From: Streptomyces sp. NBC_00224
GTDB lineage: Bacteria > Actinomycetota > Actinomycetes > Streptomycetales > Streptomycetaceae
Reading direction: 5' to 3'
Assembly: GCF_041435195.1 (NCBI RefSeq)
Contig: NZ_CP108106.1
Location: 2,418,001 to 2,482,000, forward strand
DNA length: 64,000 nucleotides
The position numbers and the translations under genes were made by a program. The stretch's first letter is position 1. Every line of letters starts with the position of its first letter. Below the pieces are notes generated by a model. It saw only the letters and a list, made by a program, of their open reading frames with translations, had not been told where the DNA came from and did no database searches. Shown here piece by piece: positions 26,301-34,185 of the stretch.

Positions 26301-26902
26301 ATCAACCCGGCCGACCTCTCGCCCAGGCCGGCTCGACGCTGCCTACGCCGCTGCCGCAGCTGATCGTGGAGATCGCGGCGCAGGACGGCCTCGTCCCGGT
26401 TGTCGAAGACGATTCGGCACCTTCCTAGGCGCTCGACCTCTTCGGCAGACAGTGCCTGTAAGCGAGCACTAGCTCGGGGAGCCTGGCCGAGTAACTGAGC
26501 CACGGAGAAACGGAGTTCTTCCGGATCCTGACTCTGGACGGCAAGGGCTGCGGCGAGTGCACGGCATTTGGTGTCCGGCATCGCGGTCGTGATCAGCTCG
26601 TAAGCCTTAGAGTCTGACTTGGTGACCATCTCGGCCAGTACTGCGAAGGCTTCGGGCGCACTGCTCCGTCGGCCAGGAGCTGCGCTCTTCACTTGCGCGG
26701 CGACCAGGCATTCGCCCTGTCGGTCGACCAAGTCAAAGTCGACGACGTCAACAGCAGACGCCGTGCTGTCGGGGGCCGGGCCCTCGATTCTGCATCCATC
26801 GACATCGGGACGGTCCCAGCCCGCCAAGAGAGCTTCCAATGTACGCAGGTATTGATACTGAAAGCCGCGCGCGGCCACTCGGCCACCATCCAAGTTGCTC
26901 AC
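23306..26902 (-). CDS. STAND NTPase with N-terminal Cap4-like nuclease and TPR-like repeats
   Basis: The product has 1198 residues from GTG 26902 (in-frame GTG 26932 is possible; 26902 has AAGGGGGC close by). Residues 1-180 resemble Cap4/DUF4297-type dsDNA endonucleases: GGRVAARGFQYQYLRTLEAL, a VVDFDLVD strand, then ECLVAAQVKS with Q70/K72. A nucleotide-binding STAND/NB-ARC core follows: Walker A GLSGIGKSS (289-297), Walker B WLIVFDDA (365-372) and the sensor GWPLAI (448-453). The remaining 600 residues are helical repeats resembling TPRs, with a C-terminal beta-rich cap. Nuclease-STAND-repeat proteins are typical of Avs-type immune sensors, which oligomerise on phage-protein binding and cut DNA. 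This is the core of the candidate system here. Confidence 0.8.
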   Translation of the reverse strand: MSNLDGGRVAARGFQYQYLRTLEALLAGWDRPDVDGCRIEGPAPDSTASAVDVVDFDLVDRQGECLVAAQVKSAAPGRRSSAPEAFAVLAEMVTKSDSKAYELITTAMPDTKCRALAAALAVQSQDPEELRFSVAQLLGQAPRASARLQALSAEEVERLGRCRIVFDNRDEAVLRRDLHDQLRQRRRQRRAGLGERSAGLILGYLTAEVLRRAATPQEAFWSISDFTNAVLVEDDVLIRALGRKDWAAVYGPVTPVPDIVRPALLAKVADALTPADSAPGGVQSCVVTGLSGIGKSSTAAAYVAEHADRYDLIFWADASTTESLTASFRRLCGHLHGQFDDQSARSADHLREQAHELLSALPGRWLIVFDDAFADIVSPWIPRLGRGDVLITSIDNAGWTWARHRVSVDRMSTDHACELMTRRLALTDSDAERHRQDLATLADALDGWPLAIELACGYLRSCAIPVDRIDQYRHALLSRALDDRFSIPHGYPRTLVAAVDLSLARLVHVLAGDQQLSRQVREVLGYLTNFAPQRIPIHLAAVSAFFSPEDVPTTPLPTAVDESDVPLREIFRALVKVSFVRYTEPLAPLSSKSPVGIDDTVSMNAVLQEILRQYYEQTPGSKEALSQCAFHTDRWLYVSMEVSHADRSWELAQHAAALAAHARRRDVKDNHTAVLLGNLAGFKKLQGEVREAIELLTLELAWLDEIEEPNEVLQAQTRIQLAHAHQIAELPGEADQALRLLTPVLAYIEHIRQEEPARNAAAVLTAEAAAILEELLRRHARNERLVHLHRSFTTLSGLLPTPSTVAEMAQARAVGRLFEAGQTEAAERAAREALASYGEDWTGNSAEVQRILIEALTVQRRWQEAEAEFESFLARTRPRSLHRFAEQMLVHNVGLTCALAWVVAGDEAAAALLNRIVSEMDVDTLSRQVPLVERTRYTLLKAVAAASRNDTSAFETLMHDLGTHPLDKETNEETPWEDLLHHLIGRLRDIAARTVHENFQVHGEKLLQTLAPGWQGDPNLARVLERADVGIRLALSSEAPFDILGFAALPTAGTVGRDRTIAVAVIEPTHMLAIGTADGLSMELQVHRICSSGFRLVVPEAFTVPTPAGWQLRRHRGQLTLKDSAGVLRARARIRPQQQWLAAADRHRRVLVLYGFGFDLGSPARRNEAFTSHQAFYSRLKFTAARRLLAAGLVPWKS

Positions 26903-27376
26903 CAACCATGCCCCCTTCAGTGCGGTGAACACTCTCTGAGCGTAGCCAGCACGTCTGACAATAGGCGCGGCGGAGTCTGTCGGCTCGGGCGCGGACCCGT
27001 TTCGGTGCTCGGGCCGACGTAACCGAGCTTGTCGATCAGTGCGACGAGCGCTGGCGTCAGATCGTGGTGCGCAACTGCTACCGCCAGCCCAGGAAGGTCG
27101 CTACCGCGGCCAGCGTCGTCCGGCGGTAGTTGATACCAGCTGTTGGGCTGACTTCTGGTTGTTCTGTCCAACGCCCCGGATTGAATGATCTGGCACCAAT
27201 CGTCCCCTCCGGTGCCTTCGCTGATCGGGCAGAGAGCGGGGGCTTCGAGGGCGTTCGTGTCGGCCTGTAGGGGAGGGGAGCCCCCGCAGACCGGCATGTT
27301 CCGGGTTGTGCGTCTGAATGTCAGTGGTCACCTCTATCGTCGTCATCAGTACGTTCAGGGGGCTTCGGGGGGAACA
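26903..27376. promoter_or_regulatory. Divergent intergenic region, STAND and ATPase genes
   Basis: This 470-base gap must hold the promoters of both large divergent genes. I see no perfect dyad. A minus-strand frame (26917 to about 27171) encodes a protein-like tail (AVAVAHHDLTPALVALIDKL) ending 14 bases before the STAND GTG, which could be a tiny upstream gene; its start is unclear and support weak. Confidence 0.4.
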
Positions 27377-30300
27377 GTGACCGACGGGCAGGGGCGGGCG
27401 AGGCGGTCCATGGGCGCTGGCGGCTCGGCCAGGCGGAAGCAGGTCGTGGCGATGGCGGTCATGGAGGCCGAGGGATGCCTCGCCGACCTCAAGCGCGGAC
27501 GACGTGCTGCCCTCGAGATCAAAGAGGTCACCGAGCGGATGCTGTCGCCCGAGTACAAGGGGCGCGTGCTCGTGGAACTGCTCCAGAACGCCCATGACGC
27601 GCACCCCGCGCGGGACGGCGTCGGCCGCGTCGAGATCATGCTTGACGAGGACGAGGGCGAACACGGCGTCCTGTACGTGGCGAACGGTGGCAGGCCCCTC
27701 GCATACAAGAACTTCGAGGCGCTGTGCAGCATCGGCCTGTCGAGCAAGCGCCCCGAAGAGGGCATTGGCCACAAGGGCGTCGGCTTCAAGAGCGTTCTGC
27801 AACTCACCGCCGCCCCGGAGCTGTACAGCGTCGTGCGAGCCACGTCCAAGACCTTCGACGGGTTCTGTTTCCGTTTCGCCCGGGACGAGGACTTCGACTG
27901 GCTGACGGACCAGGTCGCGCCCGGCCGCCCGGAGCCAGCCGGTCAACTGCGCGCGAACCTGTCGTCGTTGAAGGTCCCGGTGCCGGTGGACGACGTCCCG
28001 GCCGCAGTGCTGCCCTTCCGCCGCCGTGGACTGGTGACCGTGGTCCGGCTCCCGCTGCGGAACGCCGACGCGAAGCAGGAAGCAGTACGCCAGCTGCGCG
28101 AACTGACCGACGACGGGGTTCCGTTCGAGCTCTTCCTGGACCGTCTCGGCAAGGTTTCAGTGACGCATCGCGTGGGCGGCCGGGGGCGCCCGAGCGTCTA
28201 CACACGCAAGGTGGATTTGCTCTTCACCTCGCGCGGCCTGAAGGTCCAGCAGATCACACTGCGCCGTCACACACGCCTGATCATGGTGACGGCCGCAGTG
28301 GACCGTGAGCGCGCGCACGAGGCCATCGCCGCTGGCGTCGAATCCGGACCGCTGACGGATGGCTGGCAGGCTCTAGGACACTCGGCAGTGGTCAGCGTGG
28401 CGGTGCCCGCGGGCGAGCCACTGGAGCGCGGGAGGCTGTACACCTTCCTGCCCATGGGCGCACAGCCGGCGTGCCCGGTCCGCGGATTCCTCAACGCGCC
28501 GTTCCACACAGACGTGAGCCGACGCATCATGGCGGAGGCCACGCAGTGGAACGACCTGCTGCTCGACACCGCGGCCGAGGCCTGCGCTCAGACGGCCGTG
28601 CTGGTCGACGAGGGACGCGTCACGATGCCCGCGGGTGCTCTGGTCGACCTGATGTGCTGGGAGCACGATCAGATGCGGCGCCTGGAGCTGGCCTTCAAGG
28701 CACAGGGCCGTGAGTTCGATGACGTGCCGTTCATGCCGGTACTGCACCCTGCGGGCACACGTATCTCGTACCGGCACGGTTATTTGTGGCGCGGACCCGA
28801 TCGGGCCCGCGTGTTCACACCGCAGGCCGTTGCCGCTGCCGGGGCTCAGCAGATGATCGACCCGCGGCTCCATTCTCTGCGCGCCGAGCGACTGGTTGCG
28901 CTGGGTGCGGTTCGTGCGCTGGGGCTCCTCCCGCCCACCTCCGTGCTCGCCGGCTGGGCGGAGAGCGTCGCCTCGTACCTCTCCGAGGGGGAGTTCGACG
29001 CAGGCACGTGGGCGGACTATTACCACGACCTTTCGGTCTGCTTCGCCCGCAACGGCGAGGAACTGAAGGGGAGGGAAATCGTCCTCACGGTTGACGGGAA
29101 GCGGGCTCCGGCCGGCGATCCCGGGTTGTTCTTCCGCCGTTCGGATGGGCCGTCGGCTGCACTGCCTGCCCTGCCACGCGGACTCGCGAAGAGCATCTCC
29201 TTCGTCCATACGGAGATCGCCTGGACGGGAAGGCGAACCAGTCGGCGCTCCCGAGGTCGTACCTGGCTGGAGGAACAGGGGCTGGTGCGCGACTACAGTT
29301 CGCAAGCCCTCCTGGAGGTGCTGGGTGACGCCATGCGTAAGGTCCGTGAGGACGACGAGGCCCTGCGCGAACACCTCCTGTTTGCCTGTGACCTGTGGGC
29401 GTCGTCCCTGGACCGGCACAACAAGCGGCCTGTGATTAAGGGGCTGTTGGTGCCGGGGCGCAAGGGTTGGGTGCTCGCGACGGAGGCCATGTTCGGAGAA
29501 GGCTGGTCGGGCGGGCACGGTGGAATCGACCGGACACTGGCCCGCTTCCTCGACTGCACCGAGGCTGCCTCTCGTACCCTGGTCGCCGCCGCCGACCGGG
29601 TCGTCCGCCCCGCCCAGGACATCTGTGCCGGTACCCGCACCGACACACAGATCCTGCGACGCTTCCTCGAACAGCAGGGGGTTCGCCACGGCCTGCTACC
29701 GACCTACGTGCCCACGCTTCAGGCGGTGAAGGGGCAGCATCTCAACCATCCATCCGTCTTTCCCGGCCTGTGGGCCCTGAACCTGGCCCCGGACGAGCGG
29801 GTCCAATGGCAAGCGACGGCCCAGAGCTGGCCCAAGCGCCGCGACGATCTCTTCCAGACTGTCGAGTACCGCCCGACCCGCAGGAGGGTGGCAATGCTCC
29901 CCGGCCAGCGGGAGTACGCCGCGTTCGACGAGGAGAGTCGCCGACTCTACGCCGAACTGATCGTTGACGGTTTAGACAACTGGGCTCCCGAGGTACTCGA
30001 GTTCCGCTTCGCGGGCGGCTCGGATCAGAAGGGCACACCATGGCCCACCCCGCTGGCCGCCTTCCTGAGCCGAGCGCCGTGGATTCCCCAGACGGGCGAC
30101 GACGAAGATACCCCCGCTTTCACCACGGCCGGCCAGGCGTGGTGGTGGGCTTCGGCGGAGGCGCCGCCCGCCTACCGGACCGTTGCCTCTGCCGCGCTAC
30201 GCAGACGGCAGTCAGACCGCGTGCTCAAACGCCTGGAACTGCTCGGCGTACGCCGATGGGACGATGCCGGGACCGCCGCGGACCGGCTCCGCCACCTGCC

Positions 30301-32680
30301 CGCCCTCCTCCGCCGTATGCCCCGGCTACGGCAAGGGCGCCTCGGGCATCTGCTGCAGCGGGCGTACGAACAGGCCTGGGCGGACCTCCTTCCTCCGGAC
30401 GGGTTCGGCAGCGGGTGGCGGTCCGGGATCCTCCCCGAACTCCTTGTGAGCCGGGCCGGGACGCTGGATGTCCTGGCAGCCGAGTCCGAGCCAGAGCCGG
30501 TCTACGTGGCTGACATCCGCGGCACCCAGCAGCGGAGGCTGCTCGACCAGGCACCCCTCCCCGTCCTACCGGTCGACGACCGGGCTCTGGGCCAGCGCGT
30601 CCACGAGCACCTGGAGGCGCAGGGCCGTTTCGTGATCCGGACGACGAGCGAGGCGGACCTCGACGTCCGGGTCGACCAGCTGCCGATCGCCAACGCACCC
30701 CGAGTACCGCTGTTCACCCTGGCCGGGCCCTGGCTGGAGACCCTCATGGTCGCGCTGGTCGAGTTCGACGAGGAGCGGTCCTCCCGAGCCACGGTCCCCG
30801 CCGCGCGCCGAATAAGGCAACGGCTTCGATCCTGTGGCGTCGTCGTGGCGCGGACCGCGGTCACTCGTATCGCCGGGCATGCCCTCGACGCCTCCGGCGA
30901 TGACCGCTCCCTCCTGCACGACGATCCGGGGGAACCTCTCCTCGTCGTGGTGTGCGCGCGGCAGCGCTCCGACTGGCATGCGCTGGAGGTCGCCGCGACG
31001 GCCCTGAGTACTCTGATCGGCGCCCCGTACTTGAGCACGGCGGTGCAGCTGGCGTTCATCGCACTGAACCGGCTGGGCCGGGCCGTCGCAGACGTCACAG
31101 AGGGGGACATCGCCTCCGTGCTGGCCATCCCGCGCCAGCGCCTGGAGGCGGTGCTCGCCGACCGTGCCTCGATCCGCTCCGGCAGCGCCCGACTAGTCCC
31201 CCTGCTTGCCTGCGTCGACCTCGCCCTCGCCGAGGAACTGCAACGCGGACAGGAGACCTTGCACGATCGCGGCGAGCTCCACGACTGGCTGGTCGCCCGG
31301 CTCGATGTTGAGCGCGCCGACCACTTGCTGGGGCTCGTGGAGGAGAACGACTGGCGGCGGATGCTGTCCGCGCTCGGGGTGCCTCTGGCCGAGGCCAATC
31401 GCGCTTGGCAGACACTGGGTCTGCCGACCGTCGACAACGCGGAGACCCACCGACGCCAGTTCCAGGCATGGCTGCAGCAGAACCGGGCCCGCGCGGCCGA
31501 CCGTGTCCGAGACGCCTACGTGACCACGCACAAGGCGGGCGCTCCCCTCACGGAGTACATCCGGCTCCGCTCGCTGCCCGGACTGGAGCCGGACCCCCGG
31601 TGGGGACTCGAACATTGGGACCTTCCTGTTTACCTCCTCGACGCCCATGCCGAGGAATGGACGGTCATGCACCTGCCCCCGCCGCTGGCACGGCAGCACC
31701 ACCCGCGCCCGGTGGCTGAGATCCACGAGGACTGCGTCGACACCATCCACGCGCGCTTCCCCCGCCTGCGTGTCCGGATGGAAGCCTGGCTGAACCGCCA
31801 GGGCCGCGAGGCCCCTTCTCTGCCGTCGGCCACCGAGGTCGCGTCGGCGATGGACGCTGAGGGCCTGCTCGACTTCGAGCCGATCGGCACCCGTACGCTC
31901 ATCGCCTGGCTCCAGACCCACGGTCACTGGCCCGCCGGCATGCCCGCCACGGACCGGGCGGCCGACCTCGGCCTTCACGAACCCCCGCCCCTTCCACCGA
32001 GCCCTCCCGCTGGTAGCATCCCGCTCCCCGCCCCGCCGTTGGGCCCGTCACTTCTCTTGAACGGCCGTGCCCTACCGATCGGCCCCGACCATCTGCGCGA
32101 CCTCGCCCGACAGGTCGCCGCCGACCTCACCCCCGGCCAACTCGCCGCTGTCCCACAGCCCGGGACACCGTCGGCACCCGCCCTCCCGAGGCAACGAACC
32201 ACCTCTGCGGTCGCCGGCCGCGGCGGGGGATACCGGGCCGTCCCCCGGGACCCTCAGAGGGACAGAGCCGTCGGACTCGCCGGGGAGGTGGCCGTAGCCA
32301 CCTGGCTGGAGCAGCACTACGGTGTCCCCCGCGAAGAATCCTGGAAGTCCGGGCTACGCCAGCACGTCCTCGCCGACGGCTCGGGCGACGACAGCCTCGG
32401 CTACGACTTCCTGATCCACGATGGCGATCGCACCCTCCTGTACGAGGTGAAGGCCTCGACCGGGGACCGGGGCGAGTTCGAACTCGGCGAGTCCGAAGTC
32501 GAACGAGCCAGTCACCTCCGCCCGGACGAGACCTACACCATCGTCTACGTCACCCACGTCCTCGACCGCACCCACCGACGTATAACGCCCCTCCCCAACC
32601 CGTTCAGCGCTCCCGGCCTCGCCGGTTACCGCCTCGTCGGCACGGCTATGCGCCTGCGGTTCGAACTACCGCCGGGGTGA
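27377..32680 (+). CDS. Giant sacsin/Hsp90-like GHKL ATPase with C-terminal DUF3883 domain
   Basis: The protein has about 1767 residues from GTG 27377 (GGGGGGAA just upstream; an in-frame ATG at 27185 is a poorer start). The N-terminal GHKL ATPase has the N-box ELLQNAHDA (67-75), VANGGRPL in the D-x-G-x-G position, CSIGLSSKRPEEG, then GIGHKGVGFKSVL (129-141), as in sacsin-type Hsp90-like domains. A large middle section of about 1400 residues has no recognised domain. The C-terminal 136 residues match DUF3883: E1637 in GLAGEVA, D1677 in GYDFLIH, and E1690-V-K1692 in YEVKAST, a PD-(D/E)XK arrangement. Bacterial sacsin-like/DUF3883 giants are associated with defence islands. It is divergent from the STAND gene. 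Confidence 0.8.
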   Translation: MTDGQGRARRSMGAGGSARRKQVVAMAVMEAEGCLADLKRGRRAALEIKEVTERMLSPEYKGRVLVELLQNAHDAHPARDGVGRVEIMLDEDEGEHGVLYVANGGRPLAYKNFEALCSIGLSSKRPEEGIGHKGVGFKSVLQLTAAPELYSVVRATSKTFDGFCFRFARDEDFDWLTDQVAPGRPEPAGQLRANLSSLKVPVPVDDVPAAVLPFRRRGLVTVVRLPLRNADAKQEAVRQLRELTDDGVPFELFLDRLGKVSVTHRVGGRGRPSVYTRKVDLLFTSRGLKVQQITLRRHTRLIMVTAAVDRERAHEAIAAGVESGPLTDGWQALGHSAVVSVAVPAGEPLERGRLYTFLPMGAQPACPVRGFLNAPFHTDVSRRIMAEATQWNDLLLDTAAEACAQTAVLVDEGRVTMPAGALVDLMCWEHDQMRRLELAFKAQGREFDDVPFMPVLHPAGTRISYRHGYLWRGPDRARVFTPQAVAAAGAQQMIDPRLHSLRAERLVALGAVRALGLLPPTSVLAGWAESVASYLSEGEFDAGTWADYYHDLSVCFARNGEELKGREIVLTVDGKRAPAGDPGLFFRRSDGPSAALPALPRGLAKSISFVHTEIAWTGRRTSRRSRGRTWLEEQGLVRDYSSQALLEVLGDAMRKVREDDEALREHLLFACDLWASSLDRHNKRPVIKGLLVPGRKGWVLATEAMFGEGWSGGHGGIDRTLARFLDCTEAASRTLVAAADRVVRPAQDICAGTRTDTQILRRFLEQQGVRHGLLPTYVPTLQAVKGQHLNHPSVFPGLWALNLAPDERVQWQATAQSWPKRRDDLFQTVEYRPTRRRVAMLPGQREYAAFDEESRRLYAELIVDGLDNWAPEVLEFRFAGGSDQKGTPWPTPLAAFLSRAPWIPQTGDDEDTPAFTTAGQAWWWASAEAPPAYRTVASAALRRRQSDRVLKRLELLGVRRWDDAGTAADRLRHLPALLRRMPRLRQGRLGHLLQRAYEQAWADLLPPDGFGSGWRSGILPELLVSRAGTLDVLAAESEPEPVYVADIRGTQQRRLLDQAPLPVLPVDDRALGQRVHEHLEAQGRFVIRTTSEADLDVRVDQLPIANAPRVPLFTLAGPWLETLMVALVEFDEERSSRATVPAARRIRQRLRSCGVVVARTAVTRIAGHALDASGDDRSLLHDDPGEPLLVVVCARQRSDWHALEVAATALSTLIGAPYLSTAVQLAFIALNRLGRAVADVTEGDIASVLAIPRQRLEAVLADRASIRSGSARLVPLLACVDLALAEELQRGQETLHDRGELHDWLVARLDVERADHLLGLVEENDWRRMLSALGVPLAEANRAWQTLGLPTVDNAETHRRQFQAWLQQNRARAADRVRDAYVTTHKAGAPLTEYIRLRSLPGLEPDPRWGLEHWDLPVYLLDAHAEEWTVMHLPPPLARQHHPRPVAEIHEDCVDTIHARFPRLRVRMEAWLNRQGREAPSLPSATEVASAMDAEGLLDFEPIGTRTLIAWLQTHGHWPAGMPATDRAADLGLHEPPPLPPSPPAGSIPLPAPPLGPSLLLNGRALPIGPDHLRDLARQVAADLTPGQLAAVPQPGTPSAPALPRQRTTSAVAGRGGGYRAVPRDPQRDRAVGLAGEVAVATWLEQHYGVPREESWKSGLRQHVLADGSGDDSLGYDFLIHDGDRTLLYEVKASTGDRGEFELGESEVERASHLRPDETYTIVYVTHVLDRTHRRITPLPNPFSAPGLAGYRLVGTAMRLRFELPPG

Positions 32681-32699
32681 CCGGAACCTTCCCCGTAGG

Positions 32700-33043
32700 C
32701 AATCGAGGTCGAACTGCCCCCATGCCAGCACATGCCTGTCGACAACGGGTAGGGAGCGCGAGCCCTCGGGAGCTGCCAGCCCGTCGGGAGTCCAGAACCT
32801 GGTTGGAGAAGGCTTCGAAGATCTCTCTCCACCGGGCGATCCGCGTGTCCAGCCCGTGAGGTGTGATCTCCACTGCCCGCACTCGTCGGTCAGACCCGCA
32901 GCAGCCTTGCGTACGGCAAGACCCTTGCGCTCCAGATTATCCACGATGCGCATGGGCCCTGCCTGGTACGACCCCGTCGCCGGCACGGGGCGCAAGTACA
33001 TCCCAGCAATAATTGCATGCGCATACTCTCGGGGAGTGATCAT
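32700..33043 (-). pseudogene. Possible frameshifted winged-helix-like gene
   Basis: From ATG 33043 the minus strand reads MITPREYAHAIIAGMYLRPV, then MRIVDNLERKGLAVRKAAAG, LTDE. A plausible continuation, VRAVEITPHGLDTRIARWRE then IFEAFSNQ, is one base out of frame from about 32883. The joined product looks like a small helix-turn-helix-type protein with a wing (RAVEITPHGLD). The frameshift and the island-edge position fit decay after integration. Weak evidence: no clear family. Confidence 0.3.
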
Positions 33044-33118
33044 GCGGCTTGCGGGAACCTCAACATCGATTAGCCCTGATACGCCTGGTCAAGGGATCTC
33101 GTGAACGACCCACCACTT

Positions 33119-33145
33119 GAAAACCCCAGCTGAGCTGGGGTTTTC
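33119..33145. terminator. Perfect 13-bp stem hairpin terminator
   Basis: GAAAACCCCAGCT and AGCTGGGGTTTTC are perfect reverse complements around a single base, followed by TTGTTTTG. The A/T-rich ends make a textbook intrinsic terminator that can work in both directions. It marks the change from accessory to core-like DNA. Confidence 0.8.
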
Positions 33146-33152
33146 TTGTTTT

Positions 33153-34115
33153 GTGAGACATAGAGCCAGGATCCCGGCCGCCCCGCTCCCCCAGCGCGAC
33201 GGCATCGACCCGGTGCGGGTGCGGCTGCCCGTGGACCCGGACGGGGTCTGGGGGACGGTCCGGGAGTATCTGGTCGAGCGGTTCCGGGGCGCCATCGGGG
33301 CCGCGCGGGTGGAGGAGATGGTGCGCGGCGGGCGGTTCCTGACCGCCGACGGGCCCGTGGACGACGAGCTGGCGTACCGGCCGGGGATGTACGTCTGGTT
33401 CCACCGGGACTTCGCCCCCGAGGTACCCGTGCCGTTCGGGATCGGGATCGTCCACCGCGACGAGCGGATCGTGATCGCGGACAAGCCGCACTTCCTGGCC
33501 ACCACGCCCCGGGGCCGGCACATCACCGAGACCGCCGTCGCCCGGCTGCGGCGCGAGCTCGGCCTGCCCGCGCTCCAGCCCGCGCACCGCCTCGACCGGC
33601 TGACCGCCGGTCTCGCCCTGTTCGTCGTGCGCCCCGAGGACCGGGGCGCGTACCAGAGCCTGTTCGCCGAGCGGCGGGTGCGCAAGGAGTACGAGGCGGT
33701 CGCCCCGTACGACGCGGGCGTGGCGCTGCCGGTGACCGTGCGCAGCCGGATCGTCAAGGAGCGCGGGGTGATCGCCGCGCGTGAGGAGGCGGGCGAGCCG
33801 AACGCCGAGAGCCGGATCGAGCTGATCGGGCACCGGGGCGGGCTCGGCCGCTACCGGCTGCTTCCGGCGACCGGGCGCACCCATCAGCTGCGGGTCCATA
33901 TGAACGGCCTGGGGCTGCCGATCCTCAACGACCCGGTCTATCCGGTGGTGGCCGAGGAGCCCGACCCGGACGACTTCACCCGTCCTCTGCAACTGCTGGC
34001 GAAGGTACTGGAGTTCACGGATCCGGTGGACGGGCGGGAGCGGAGGTTCGAGAGCGGGCTGCGGCTCGCCGCGTGGTATCCGGACGATGGCGATCGCGAT
34101 ACATCGGACCAATAG
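33153..34115 (+). CDS. RluA-family pseudouridine synthase
   Basis: The product of 320 residues is an RluA-type pseudouridine synthase: a short N-terminal S4-like region (VREYLVERFRGAIGAARVEE), then IVIADKPHFLATTP, the catalytic HRLDRLTAGL with the essential aspartate, and a C-terminal ATGRTHQLRVHMNGLGLPIL. It isomerises uridine to pseudouridine in rRNA or tRNA in the cytoplasm; which positions cannot be told. Start GTG 33153 is used because an ATG at 33117 would place the start within the terminator stem. It appears to be a single gene, with the fucose operon beginning 70 bases further. Confidence 0.9.
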   Translation: MRHRARIPAAPLPQRDGIDPVRVRLPVDPDGVWGTVREYLVERFRGAIGAARVEEMVRGGRFLTADGPVDDELAYRPGMYVWFHRDFAPEVPVPFGIGIVHRDERIVIADKPHFLATTPRGRHITETAVARLRRELGLPALQPAHRLDRLTAGLALFVVRPEDRGAYQSLFAERRVRKEYEAVAPYDAGVALPVTVRSRIVKERGVIAAREEAGEPNAESRIELIGHRGGLGRYRLLPATGRTHQLRVHMNGLGLPILNDPVYPVVAEEPDPDDFTRPLQLLAKVLEFTDPVDGRERRFESGLRLAAWYPDDGDRDTSDQ

Positions 34116-34185
34116 GCCCCGGGCGGAGCGAAATTGGGGGTTCAGGGGTACCTCAACCCCTGAGACATCTGATAAATGTGCTCGC

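Noticed and set aside
26917..27171. Possible small gene upstream of the STAND NTPase
   Set aside because: The peptide tail looks protein-like, but no good start or ribosome-binding site is visible and the third-position bias is weak. I keep it only as a note in the intergenic feature.
33050..33118. tRNA 3' end or att site next to the terminator
   Set aside because: The ...ACCCACCA ending before the hairpin looks like a tRNA 3' end, but the T-arm motif is missing, so I make no tRNA call.
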